From Oscillospiraceae bacterium (lineage in GTDB: Bacteria; Bacillota; Clostridia; Oscillospirales; Ruminococcaceae), in NCBI GenBank assembly GCA_017427265.1, contig JAFRTG010000028.1, positions 1 through 64,000 on the forward strand: a stretch of 64,000 bases of DNA, given 5' to 3'. The position numbers and the translations under genes were made by a program. Numbering within the stretch: position 1 is the first letter of the stretch; each line of letters begins with the position of its first letter. Of this stretch, positions 41,954 to 50,030 are shown in pieces. Below the pieces are notes generated by a model. That model made no database searches, was not told the DNA's origin, and saw nothing but the letters and a program-made list of their open reading frames with translations.

Positions 41954-42044
41954 GATCTGCCGGACAGCAGATGCCGCAGCTTGCGAAATATCGCAGCGGA
42001 TGGATCCTGCACGGGGGAGAAATCTGCGGAAAGCCTGACAGATC
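41954..42044 (+). promoter_or_regulatory. Structured 5' leader, possible riboswitch
   Basis: Nested pairings: GATCTG (41954-41959) / CAGATC (42039-42044), GCAGAT (41967-41972) / ATCTGC (42022-42027), then CCGC (41974-41977) / GCGG (41996-41999) and TGCGA (41982-41986) / TCGCA (41991-41995) with an AATA loop. This closed multi-helix layout is riboswitch-like, but no known consensus is recognisable and the ligand is unknown. Confidence 0.45.
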
Positions 42045-42082
42045 ACAGTACGGGAATTAAATTTGATAGGGAGCGAGAAAAG

Positions 42083-44404
42083 ATGAAAAAACGATTGTCT
42101 ATGCGATCATGTACCACACTGCTCATCGCAGCCTTTGTTCTGCTGCCTGCGCAAAAAGCGTATGCGGCGGACAAGCCGGATGCAGAATCAGTCTACGCAC
42201 TGCAGCAGTATCTGCTGACCGGGGAGACGCCGGATGCATATGCGGATGCCGACGAAAACGGCATTCTGAATGCGGCGGATCTGACTTTGCTGAAGCGCAC
42301 CGTACTGGAGGGCGGTACGCCGGGGACGCTGCCGGGCGAGCTTGCTGCGCTGAAGCTGAACGAAATCTGTGCGTCCAATCAGAATTCCTTCCTGCTTTCA
42401 GACGGCAGTGCCCCGGACTGGATTGAGCTTTACAACAGCGGAGAAACACCGCTGCTGCTGGACGGCGTCGGACTTTCCGACAGCAAAAAAGACCGCTACA
42501 GCTTTGAATTCCATGACGGGATTACGCTGAATCCGCATGAATATCTGCTTGTGCTCTGTGACGGCAAGGAAAATGCGGACGGCGAACTGCACGCGCCGTT
42601 CAAGCTGAGTGCTTCCGGTGAGACGGTCTATCTGACCGCGCCGAAAAACCATGACAGTACCGACGGCGAGACACTGGAAAAGATCGAATTTCCGCTGCTG
42701 GATCCTGACATGACCTACGCGAAGAATCCGGACGGCACCGGCGAATGGAAGCTCCTTGCTGCGACGGCCGGCCGTTCCAATACCGATGCGCAGCAGCTGC
42801 GCGTCTCAGAGCCGGAATTCTCAGAGAAAGCAGGCTTTTACGACGATGCCTTCGAGCTGACACTTTCCGCGCAGGCGGGCGATACCATCCTGTATACAAC
42901 GGACTGTTCGGATCCGACGACGTCCCCGACCGCGCAGACCTATACAGACGGCATCCGGATCCGTGACCTCGCCGGAGAACCCTGCACGCTGCTGGAGAAA
43001 TGCGGCATGCTGGATGACTGGTATCATTGTCCGAGCAGTATGGCTGACCGGGGCATGGTAATCCGTGCGGTCTGCAAAAACGAAAAGACCGGCAATTTCA
43101 GCCGCGTGGTCTCAAATACATATTTCGTGAAGCAGGATGAACCGTTCTATCAGACGCTGAAGGTCATTTCCATCTCAACGGATGAAGCCAATCTGGCAGA
43201 CCCCGTTACGGGCATTTATACTTCATATAACTATTACAATCAGGGCAAGGAATGGGAACGCCCGGTCAATATTCAGGTGTTTGAAAAGGGCAAGCCGCGC
43301 TATTCCGAGGATGTCGGTATGCGGCTCGCCGGCAGCTATTCCCGCACGAATACCCAGAAGAGCATGACATTCTTTGCACGCAGCGAATACGGCGCCTCCA
43401 AGATGAAATATGATTTCTTTGACGGCGAAGCAGTTGACTGTGACGGCAACAAGATCAAGGAATTTGAAAAGATCACGCTCCGCAACGGCGGCTGTGCATT
43501 TGAGGAGCTGCGCTTCCGGGATGACATGAACGCATATTTCGCCAAGGGGCTGGACATTGCCGTGCAGGCAAAGGCCGACTGCGTTGTATTCCTGAACGGC
43601 GAATTCTGGGGCGAATACTCTTTGCAGGAAAAGCTGGACGAAAACTACTGTGCATCACATTACCATGTGAAAAAGAGCAATGTCACGACTGCCAAAAACA
43701 ATGTGGCAGACGGCGATGCCGATCTGTTCAACGTGGATTTTTATGATCTTTATAAATGGGCGCTGACAGTGGATATGTCTGATGATGAGAATTATCAGAA
43801 GGTCTGCGATGCGCTCGATGTCCAGAGCTTTGCAGAATATGCGGCGGTGGAAAGCTATGTCAGCAACTGGGATTCCTTCCAGACCAATAATAATATCATG
43901 CTCTGGCGTGCAAATGAAATAATCCCGGAGAATCCTTACGCGGACGGCCGCTGGCGGTTCATGCTGTTTGATACGGAGTGGTCTGCAAACTTCCAGGGTG
44001 AGATCCCGCCGGAAAATAACTATCTGGAGGTAATGGATGATCCGAACATGTGGTTCGATCCCTGGGGTTCGTCAGATATCCCGGATATCCATTACGGAAG
44101 GCTGTTCAATAAGCTGATTGACAATGCGGATTTTGCGGCGCGGTTCCGGGCAGCCAATGTGCGGCTTGCAACGGAGATTTTTGAGCCGCAGCGCGTCCAT
44201 GAACGCATTGACTACTATATGGAGCGGCTGACAGGCGCATATCTTGCAACCGGTGAACGGTACGGAATTGATTTCAATCTGAGTCAGCGCGAAGAGTGGA
44301 TCCGTTCGTTTTTTGCGGAACGTCCGCATTATGCGATTGCACACTGCGATCATCTGCTGAAAATGCACGGGCACGGGAATCTGGTGCCTGATACGCAGGA
44401 ATAA
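42083..44404 (+). CDS. Secreted dockerin-containing CotH kinase-family protein
   Basis: 773 residues. Signal peptide (cleavage near KAYAAD, about 27), a dockerin-like module (about 33-81) in which the second calcium loop DADENGILNAADLTLLKR is good but the first is degenerate, a lamin-tail-like domain (about 88-200: LNEICASNQNSFLL), a chitobiase C-terminal-type segment (about 235-320) and a CotH kinase-like domain (about 350-745: YSEDVGMRLAGSYSR). CotH proteins phosphorylate other proteins in some systems. A cellulosome-attached surface kinase or structural protein is inference. ATG at 42083 has TAGGGAG upstream. Confidence 0.87.
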   Translation: MKKRLSMRSCTTLLIAAFVLLPAQKAYAADKPDAESVYALQQYLLTGETPDAYADADENGILNAADLTLLKRTVLEGGTPGTLPGELAALKLNEICASNQNSFLLSDGSAPDWIELYNSGETPLLLDGVGLSDSKKDRYSFEFHDGITLNPHEYLLVLCDGKENADGELHAPFKLSASGETVYLTAPKNHDSTDGETLEKIEFPLLDPDMTYAKNPDGTGEWKLLAATAGRSNTDAQQLRVSEPEFSEKAGFYDDAFELTLSAQAGDTILYTTDCSDPTTSPTAQTYTDGIRIRDLAGEPCTLLEKCGMLDDWYHCPSSMADRGMVIRAVCKNEKTGNFSRVVSNTYFVKQDEPFYQTLKVISISTDEANLADPVTGIYTSYNYYNQGKEWERPVNIQVFEKGKPRYSEDVGMRLAGSYSRTNTQKSMTFFARSEYGASKMKYDFFDGEAVDCDGNKIKEFEKITLRNGGCAFEELRFRDDMNAYFAKGLDIAVQAKADCVVFLNGEFWGEYSLQEKLDENYCASHYHVKKSNVTTAKNNVADGDADLFNVDFYDLYKWALTVDMSDDENYQKVCDALDVQSFAEYAAVESYVSNWDSFQTNNNIMLWRANEIIPENPYADGRWRFMLFDTEWSANFQGEIPPENNYLEVMDDPNMWFDPWGSSDIPDIHYGRLFNKLIDNADFAARFRAANVRLATEIFEPQRVHERIDYYMERLTGAYLATGERYGIDFNLSQREEWIRSFFAERPHYAIAHCDHLLKMHGHGNLVPDTQE

Positions 44405-44440
44405 CGGCGGTTAAGTGCCTATTTATTTGTATTTTAAGTA

Positions 44441-44474
44441 AAGGATACAGTATTCGTGTGAATACTGTATCCTT
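44441..44474. terminator. 15-bp perfect inverted repeat after the dockerin-CotH gene
   Basis: AAGGATACAGTATTC (44441-44455) / GAATACTGTATCCTT (44460-44474) with a GTGT loop. Only short T-runs follow. It is a probable terminator in either direction and also marks the left border of the AT-rich region. Confidence 0.75.
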
Positions 44475-44560
44475 TATGAATACTTTGTTGTTTAAGATAT
44501 GAATTTGATAACTGGCTGTTGTCAGATTGCGACTAATTAGAGAGGAATGTGTATTGAGTT

Positions 44561-45685
44561 ATGGACGAGAAAATGGAAATTTTTACATTAAATTGCAGAG
44601 ATAATGTTCTTTACGACGTTGTTAGAAATATCTTCGATCTTTCCGAGGCGAAAACTAATGAATTCATTCATCATGAGTATCAGACGATGAGAGAACGGCT
44701 AAAAAAAAAAGGAATCGAATACGAAACATTAAAAAGAGCATTAGTACCTTGTCAAGAAAAAAAGAAAACGGAAGTATGCCTAGTATTTGATTCTGTTGCT
44801 ACTGGGTCTGATTTTTACGGATTATTTATTTTTGATTTGCTAATCCCATTATTGGATAAAAAGAGTACATATAGTATTTTGATAGGAGATTATTGTAATG
44901 TATTGGAAGGAGAAAGAAATTCTGAAAAGGTTTTGAAAAAAATGATGTTTGATCCTGATGATAATAATTTTATTGGTATAAATTCATCCGAATACTATAA
45001 CAGTAATCAGTATTTTTTAGTTTATATCAACAGTATCACGGAATTTCAATTAAATACAATCGTTGAAGGAATGAAAGAATATGGCTTTTTTACAGGATAT
45101 GTAAGAATAAAGACAGCTTCGAGATTCAAAGCGTATTTGGCCAGCATTTTGACGCCTTTATGTATTAAAGCAAAAGAAACTGTAATTCTTATGAATAGTG
45201 ATGAAATTGATGATGAGGATAATATCAATGAAAGAGGTTATCCATTTGAGAAAAGCGGTTTTAGAGTTATAAGTATAAATGAGATGAGCTTTCTTCCTTT
45301 TTTGAGTTATAAAATTGAATCTGTTTTTGCAGACGAGGATGATAATTCCTTTGCATTTAATGCACTGTATCCGCAAGCGTGTTCACTAAAGGGGATGAAG
45401 CTAATTCTTAAAGATAGAAGATGGGAATACCTTCAAAAGGAGAAGGGAGGAATAATAGAATCATTTGGAGAGTTGTCACAAGATAAGAAATCTTTCTGTG
45501 ATTTAATTCTCCTTAAAGTGAGAAAAAATTATATATACAGATTGAGACAAGACGAACATGATGGTGCCTTGATGTTTGATGTTTGTGTCGATATTCCAAC
45601 AAATAACAAAGGCATTAGAAAAAGTACAGTGGGATTGAAATATTATCCGAAGGATAAAACTATGGAGATTGTTACTATTACCTAA
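44561..45685 (+). CDS. AT-rich orphan protein, unknown function
   Basis: 374 residues. The frame is full of AAA, AAT, ATA and TTT codons. Two 60-base lines sampled (44581-44640 and 45001-45060) have 17 and 14 G/C bases, against about half or more in neighbouring genes. The chain shows alternating hydrophobic and charged stretches (VCLVFDSVATGSDFYGLFIFDLLIPLLD; EYGFFTGYVRIKTASRFKAYL), with no signal peptide or convincing membrane run, and no motif I recognise. AGAGG precedes ATG 44561 at about 15 bases. Base composition suggests recent acquisition. Confidence 0.72.
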   Translation: MDEKMEIFTLNCRDNVLYDVVRNIFDLSEAKTNEFIHHEYQTMRERLKKKGIEYETLKRALVPCQEKKKTEVCLVFDSVATGSDFYGLFIFDLLIPLLDKKSTYSILIGDYCNVLEGERNSEKVLKKMMFDPDDNNFIGINSSEYYNSNQYFLVYINSITEFQLNTIVEGMKEYGFFTGYVRIKTASRFKAYLASILTPLCIKAKETVILMNSDEIDDEDNINERGYPFEKSGFRVISINEMSFLPFLSYKIESVFADEDDNSFAFNALYPQACSLKGMKLILKDRRWEYLQKEKGGIIESFGELSQDKKSFCDLILLKVRKNYIYRLRQDEHDGALMFDVCVDIPTNNKGIRKSTVGLKYYPKDKTMEIVTIT

Positions 45686-45748
45686 TGATTTGGGACGCAT
45701 ATAAGTTTTAAATGCATCGATAAGAATTGTTATAGTTAAAATGATGGT

Positions 45749-45777
45749 TTGACTTTTTCTTTTTGTTGTGTTATAAT
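45749..45777 (+). promoter_or_regulatory. Promoter of the FAD oxidoreductase gene
   Basis: TTGACT (45749-45754), 17 bp, TATAAT (45772-45777), with TGT before the -10. Confidence 0.75.
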
Positions 45778-45842
45778 AGACACAGTTCGTTTGCGGAATG
45801 CATGTATCTTAAACGAATGATGAGGATAAAGGGGCTTATGAT

Positions 45843-47237
45843 ATGAGTCAGAATACAAACGGGATGGATTATGATGTGCTGATCGTCGGCGCAGGGCCGG
45901 GCGGCATCTTTACCGCCTATGAGCTTTGTCAGGCGAACCGCGGTCTGCGGATCGGCGTGTTTGAATGCGGAAATCCGCTGCACGCGCGCAAGTGTCCGAT
46001 CGACGGCAAAAAGATCAAAAGCTGCATCGGATGCAGAACCTGCGCGATCATGAACGGCTTCGGCGGTGCCGGGGCGTTCTCGGACGGCAAGTACAATATC
46101 ACGAACCAGTTCGGCGGCACGCTCTATGAATATGTCGGCAAGGCGGAAGCGCTGGAGCTGATGCGCTATGTCGATCAGATCAATCTGTCACACGGCGGCG
46201 ACGGCACAAAGCTCTATTCAACCGCGAATACCGCGATCAAGAAGAAATGCTTTGAAAATGATCTGCATCTGCTGGATGCGCAGGTGCGGCATCTCGGTAC
46301 GGACAAGAACTATATTGTTTTACAGAACCTTTACGATGAATTAAAGGATCAGGTAGACTTTTACTTCTCGACGGAAATCGACATGGTGGAGCGGCTGGAA
46401 TCCGGCTATGCGCTGGTCTCCGGACAGAAGCGCTTTACCGGCAGGCGCTGCGTGATTTCGGTCGGCAGAAGCGGCAGCAAGTGGATGGAAAGCGTCTGTG
46501 CGGCGCTGGAAATTCCGACGCGCTCGAACCGTGTGGATATCGGTGTGCGCGTGGAGCTGCCTGCGGCGGTTTTCTCGCATCTGACAGACGAGCTCTACGA
46601 GAGCAAGATCGTCTACCGCACGAAGCAGTTTGAGGATCTGGTGCGCACCTTCTGCATGAATCCGCACGGCGTTGTGGTCAATGAGAATACCAACGGCATC
46701 GTGACGGTCAACGGCCACAGCTATGAGGATCCTGCGCTGCACACGGAGAATACGAATTTTGCGCTGCTTGTCAGCAAGCATTTTTCGGAGCCCTTCCGGG
46801 ACAGCAACGGCTACGGCGAGAGCATCGCAAGGCTCTCGAATATGCTCGGCGGCGGCGTGATCGTGCAGCGCTTCGGCGATCTGATCCGCGGACGGCGCAG
46901 CAATGTGCAGCGCATCTCCGAGAGCTTTGTCGTGCCGACGCTGGCTGCACAGCCCGGTGATCTGAGCCTCGTGATTCCCAAGCGGATTCTTGACGGCATC
47001 ATCGAGATGATCTATGCACTGGACAAGATTGCGCCCGGTACGGCCAATGACGATACGCTGCTTTACGGCGTGGAGGTCAAGTTCTACAATATGGAGGTCG
47101 AGATAGACCGCAATCTCCAGACAAAACACAAGGGACTGTATGTCATCGGCGACTGCTCCGGTGTCACGCATTCGCTTTCCCATGCTTCGGCTTCGGGTGT
47201 CTATGTCGCAAGACATATCCTCGGAACGCAGGCGTGA
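45843..47237 (+). CDS. NAD(P)/FAD-dependent oxidoreductase (COG2509-like)
   Basis: 464 residues. N-terminal FAD-binding DVLIVGAGPGGIFTAYEL (12-29), a cysteine cluster KCPIDGKKIKSCIGCRTC that may hold a redox centre, NGFGGAGAFSDGKYN, and a C-terminal IGDCSGVTHSLSHASASGVYVARHIL. Family members are predicted dehydrogenases of uncertain substrate. AAAGGGG precedes ATG 45843. Independent promoter. Confidence 0.88.
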   Translation: MSQNTNGMDYDVLIVGAGPGGIFTAYELCQANRGLRIGVFECGNPLHARKCPIDGKKIKSCIGCRTCAIMNGFGGAGAFSDGKYNITNQFGGTLYEYVGKAEALELMRYVDQINLSHGGDGTKLYSTANTAIKKKCFENDLHLLDAQVRHLGTDKNYIVLQNLYDELKDQVDFYFSTEIDMVERLESGYALVSGQKRFTGRRCVISVGRSGSKWMESVCAALEIPTRSNRVDIGVRVELPAAVFSHLTDELYESKIVYRTKQFEDLVRTFCMNPHGVVVNENTNGIVTVNGHSYEDPALHTENTNFALLVSKHFSEPFRDSNGYGESIARLSNMLGGGVIVQRFGDLIRGRRSNVQRISESFVVPTLAAQPGDLSLVIPKRILDGIIEMIYALDKIAPGTANDDTLLYGVEVKFYNMEVEIDRNLQTKHKGLYVIGDCSGVTHSLSHASASGVYVARHILGTQA

Positions 47238-47286
47238 ACCGTCAGAAAGAAAAAATCAGAAAGAAATAAGAAAGTAAGAGGATAGT

Positions 47287-47778
47287 ATGATGGAAGAGGT
47301 TAACAAGTCTGAGGTTATGAAGAAAGTGGAACGCAGAATGGGCATTCTGATGGGTGTTTCCCTGAGCCTTTGCCTGTCGCTGTTCGGCTGCTGGTTTTCC
47401 GGGCATTTTTCACTCGGCGCATTTGTCACCAGCTTTCTCATCAGCACGGTAATCAGCCTGCTGATCGGGTTTCTGATCCCGACGCATAAAATCGGCATTG
47501 CAGCCTGCCGGAAGCTCCGGGCGCAGGAGCACAGTCTGAAGGGCGGAGCCGTCACAAGTCTGGTCTCCGATCTGATCTACACGCCGCTGATTTCGCTGGT
47601 GATGACTGCACATGCCTTCAACAATGCGCTGAAGCACGGCGCTTCGATCTCGTTCGGCGGCATGTTTGTGACTTCGCTGCTGCCTTCGCTGCTGATCGGC
47701 TTTGTGCTGATTTTCATTCTGACGCCGCTGTTTGTAAAGATGCTGCTGAAAAAAGAGGGCATTCAGAAACCGGAGTAA
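47287..47778 (+). CDS. Small membrane protein with four predicted helices
   Basis: 163 residues. Hydrophobic segments at about 20-40, 46-66, 95-110 and 124-150, with a basic cytoplasmic loop GIAACRKLRAQEHSLKGG. Resembles DUF2798-type proteins only loosely. No known function. Follows the FAD enzyme by about 50 bases. Confidence 0.6.
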   Translation: MMEEVNKSEVMKKVERRMGILMGVSLSLCLSLFGCWFSGHFSLGAFVTSFLISTVISLLIGFLIPTHKIGIAACRKLRAQEHSLKGGAVTSLVSDLIYTPLISLVMTAHAFNNALKHGASISFGGMFVTSLLPSLLIGFVLIFILTPLFVKMLLKKEGIQKPE

Positions 47779-47798
47779 TCAGCTGCAAAAAGCATCCT

Positions 47799-47836
47799 GC
47801 ATCCCGTGAAAACGCGGGGGACGGGATGCTTTTTCT
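47799..47836 (+). terminator. Terminator after the small membrane gene
   Basis: GCATCCCGT (47799-47807) / ACGGGATGC (47821-47829) followed by TTTTTC. Confidence 0.85.
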
Positions 47837-47925
47837 GTAGGCTGCGGCGGATTGCCTTTCAGACTTTTTGTGCAGAGTTGCTAAAACCGGGCGGGATATA
47901 CAGACAATTTCGCTGAAATGCCGTC

Positions 47926-47954
47926 TTGCATTTTCTGCCAAATTCCGATATAAT
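47926..47954 (+). promoter_or_regulatory. Promoter of xpt
   Basis: TTGCAT (47926-47931), 17 bp, TATAAT (47949-47954). This promoter lacks the TGn extended -10 common elsewhere here. Confidence 0.75.
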
Positions 47955-47979
47955 AAAATTATAGCATTAGCGCCGGATT

Positions 47980-48023
47980 CAGACCTTTGCACAGTGGATG
48001 TCAATAGTCTGTTTTTTTATTTT
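47980..48023 (+). promoter_or_regulatory. Terminator-like attenuator in the xpt leader
   Basis: CAGAC (47980-47984) / GTCTG (48007-48011), with an inner TTGCAC (47987-47992) / GTCAA (48000-48004), followed by TTTTTTTATTTT before the xpt ribosome site. A hairpin plus U-run between promoter and start codon suggests transcription attenuation. The purine-riboswitch core is not visible. Confidence 0.5.
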
Positions 48024-48046
48024 CCGGTGAAAAGGGGTGTACGGAT

Positions 48047-48628
48047 ATGAAGGCTCTGGAAGACAAAATCCGGGCAGAGGGAAAGATTCTTCCCGGTCCT
48101 GTCCTGAAGGTTTCCTCGTTTCTGAATCATCAGATCGACGCGGATTTCATGATGGAGATCGGCAGAGAGCTTGCGGCGCGCTTTCAGGATGCAGGCGCGA
48201 CGAAGATTCTGACGATCGAATCCTCCGGCATTGCAGTTGCGACGGCCGTCGGCGCGGCGCTGCACATTCCGGTGCTGTTTGCGAAAAAACACCGTACCAG
48301 CAATGTTTCCGGTATGCTCTATCAGACGCTTGTGCACTCCTATACTCACGGAACGGATTATACCGTTGTTGTGGAGCGGGACTATCTGAAGGCGGGCGAC
48401 CGCGTACTGATGATCGACGATTTTCTGGCGAACGGCAAGGCGGTCGAAGGCCTGCTCGACCTGATTGCACAGGCCGGGGCTGAGGCCGTCGGCGCGGGCA
48501 TTGTCATTGAAAAGGGCTTTCAGGAGGGAGGCGCGCTGCTGCGTGCCGCCGGACTGCGCGTCGAATCGCTTGCAGTCATTGACAGCATGGACGAAAACGG
48601 CATCGTGTTCCGGAATGAAAACGTATAA
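48047..48628 (+). CDS. xpt: Xanthine phosphoribosyltransferase
   Basis: 193 residues. PRPP-binding motif VLMIDDFLANGKAVEGLLDLI (in about 125-145), family N terminus KALEDKIRAEG, and HRTSNVSGMLYQTLVHSYT. Converts xanthine and PRPP to XMP. AAAAGGGG precedes the ATG. It stands directly upstream of a nucleoside ABC importer, consistent with purine salvage. Confidence 0.94.
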   Translation: MKALEDKIRAEGKILPGPVLKVSSFLNHQIDADFMMEIGRELAARFQDAGATKILTIESSGIAVATAVGAALHIPVLFAKKHRTSNVSGMLYQTLVHSYTHGTDYTVVVERDYLKAGDRVLMIDDFLANGKAVEGLLDLIAQAGAEAVGAGIVIEKGFQEGGALLRAAGLRVESLAVIDSMDENGIVFRNENV

Positions 48629-48705
48629 ACTATGCGGCAATGCTGCATGATCCTGCAATGCCGCATATAAAATCATTATGCTGAAAATGCAGAAGGAGTA
48701 AAAAA

Positions 48706-49929
48706 ATGAAAAAGAATCTGATTCGTCTTGTCTCGGCTGTACTGGCCGGTTCGGTCTGCATGGGGCTTTCCGCCTGCGGAGAGCCGGGCAACGGCGGCGG
48801 CGACACGGAAAAATCCGGCATCAAGGTCGGTCTGATCTGCCTGCACGACGAGAATTCGACCTATGACCTCAACTTCCTCAACGCGATGGACGAGGCGAAA
48901 AAGCAGCTCGGCCTCTCGGACGATCAGGTTATCATCAAGAAGAATATTCCGGAATCGAACGACTGCAAGGAGGCAGCTGCCGATCTTGCCGACCGCGGCT
49001 GCAACATCATCTTTGCCGATTCCTTCGGCCATGAGCCCTATCTGCTGGAGGCTGCCGAGTCCAATCCGGATGTGCAGTTCTGCCACGCGACCGGCACCAT
49101 GGCGCATACGGAAAAGAAGGCGAATTTCCACAATGCCTTTGCCTCGATCTATCAGGGCAGATATCTTGCCGGCATCGCGGCCGGTCTCAAGCTCAATGAG
49201 ATGATCGACGACGGCAAAATCAAGCCGGAGGAGGCCGTCATGGGCTATGTCGGCGCATATACCTACGCAGAGGTGATCTCCGGTTATACTTCGTTCTATC
49301 TCGGTGCAAAGTCGGTCTGCCCGAGCACGACCATGAAGGTGCAGTTCACCGGCTCGTGGTACGACGAGACCGCCGAAAAGGAAGCCGCAACCACGCTGCT
49401 CAGCAAGGACTGTGTGCTGATCTCGCAGCACGCGGACTCGATGGGCGCTCCGACGGCCTGCGAGAACGCCGGTGTTCCGAATGTTTCCTATAACGGCTCC
49501 ACGAAGGATGCCTGCCCGAATACCTTTATCGTCTCCTCGCGCATTGACTGGGCTCCGTATTATGTTTACGCCATTCAGTGCGTGCTCGACGGCAAGGATA
49601 TCGGCTATGACTGGACGGGCGACCTCGCTGCGGGCTCCGTCAAGCTGACCGAGGTCAATGAGCAGGCCGCGGCTCCCGGTACGCAGGCTGCAATCGACGA
49701 AGCTGCTGCAAAGCTCAAGAGCGGCGAGATCCATGTTTTTGATACGGCAAACTTTACCGTCGGCGGCAAGGTGCTGGAATCCTATCTGGCTGACGTCGAT
49801 ACCGATCCGGAATATCAGCCGGATACCGAGGCAATCAAGGACGGCTATTTCCACGAATCCGAGTTCCGCTCTGCACCGTATTTCGATGTGCAGATCGACG
49901 GCATCGAGCAGCTGAACACAATGTTCTGA
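48706..49929 (+). CDS. BMP-family nucleoside-binding lipoprotein (ABC importer)
   Basis: 407 residues. Lipobox LSAC (Cys24), then IKVGLICLHDENSTYDLNFLNAMDEAKKQLG, the ABC substrate-binding fold of the BMP/PnrA family, with ADSFGHEPYLLEAAESNP and PNTFIVSSRIDWAPYYVYAIQ. Binds nucleosides at the cell surface and delivers them to the permeases downstream. It follows xpt, with a GGAG-type site. Together with the ATPase and two permeases it forms a NupNOPQ-like importer. Confidence 0.9.
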   Translation: MKKNLIRLVSAVLAGSVCMGLSACGEPGNGGGDTEKSGIKVGLICLHDENSTYDLNFLNAMDEAKKQLGLSDDQVIIKKNIPESNDCKEAAADLADRGCNIIFADSFGHEPYLLEAAESNPDVQFCHATGTMAHTEKKANFHNAFASIYQGRYLAGIAAGLKLNEMIDDGKIKPEEAVMGYVGAYTYAEVISGYTSFYLGAKSVCPSTTMKVQFTGSWYDETAEKEAATTLLSKDCVLISQHADSMGAPTACENAGVPNVSYNGSTKDACPNTFIVSSRIDWAPYYVYAIQCVLDGKDIGYDWTGDLAAGSVKLTEVNEQAAAPGTQAAIDEAAAKLKSGEIHVFDTANFTVGGKVLESYLADVDTDPEYQPDTEAIKDGYFHESEFRSAPYFDVQIDGIEQLNTMF

Positions 49930-49937
49930 GTCATTAT

Positions 49938-49966
49938 CAGGCGGGGCAGCGATGCTGTCCCGCCTG
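49938..49966 (+). promoter_or_regulatory. Strong intergenic hairpin between binding protein and ATPase genes
   Basis: CAGGCGGGGCAGC (49938-49950) / GCTGTCCCGCCTG (49954-49966), one mismatch, no U-run. Such stems often protect the binding-protein mRNA and lower downstream expression. Confidence 0.6.
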
Positions 49967-50030
49967 CGGTGTTTTCACTGAAAACGGAAGTCAGACCGCA
50001 GGTGCGCCTGCGGCTGCGAAAGGAAAAATC

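Larger units (their letters stand above)
41769..42082. other. Intergenic region before the dockerin-CotH gene
   Basis: 314 bases: terminator (41773-41808), about 90 bases with nothing recognised, consensus promoter (41919-41947) and a structured leader (41954-42044). No gene is visible apart from a 29-codon frame without ribosome site. Confidence 0.6.

Noticed and set aside
41968-42057. A 29-codon frame (MPQLAKYRSG...) inside the CotH leader.
   Set aside because: There is no ribosome site, and the sequence is better explained by base pairing of the leader.
47963-48046. Guanine riboswitch upstream of xpt.
   Set aside because: The characteristic core (TATAAT...TATGG...CTACC pattern) is not present, and the leader is too short.
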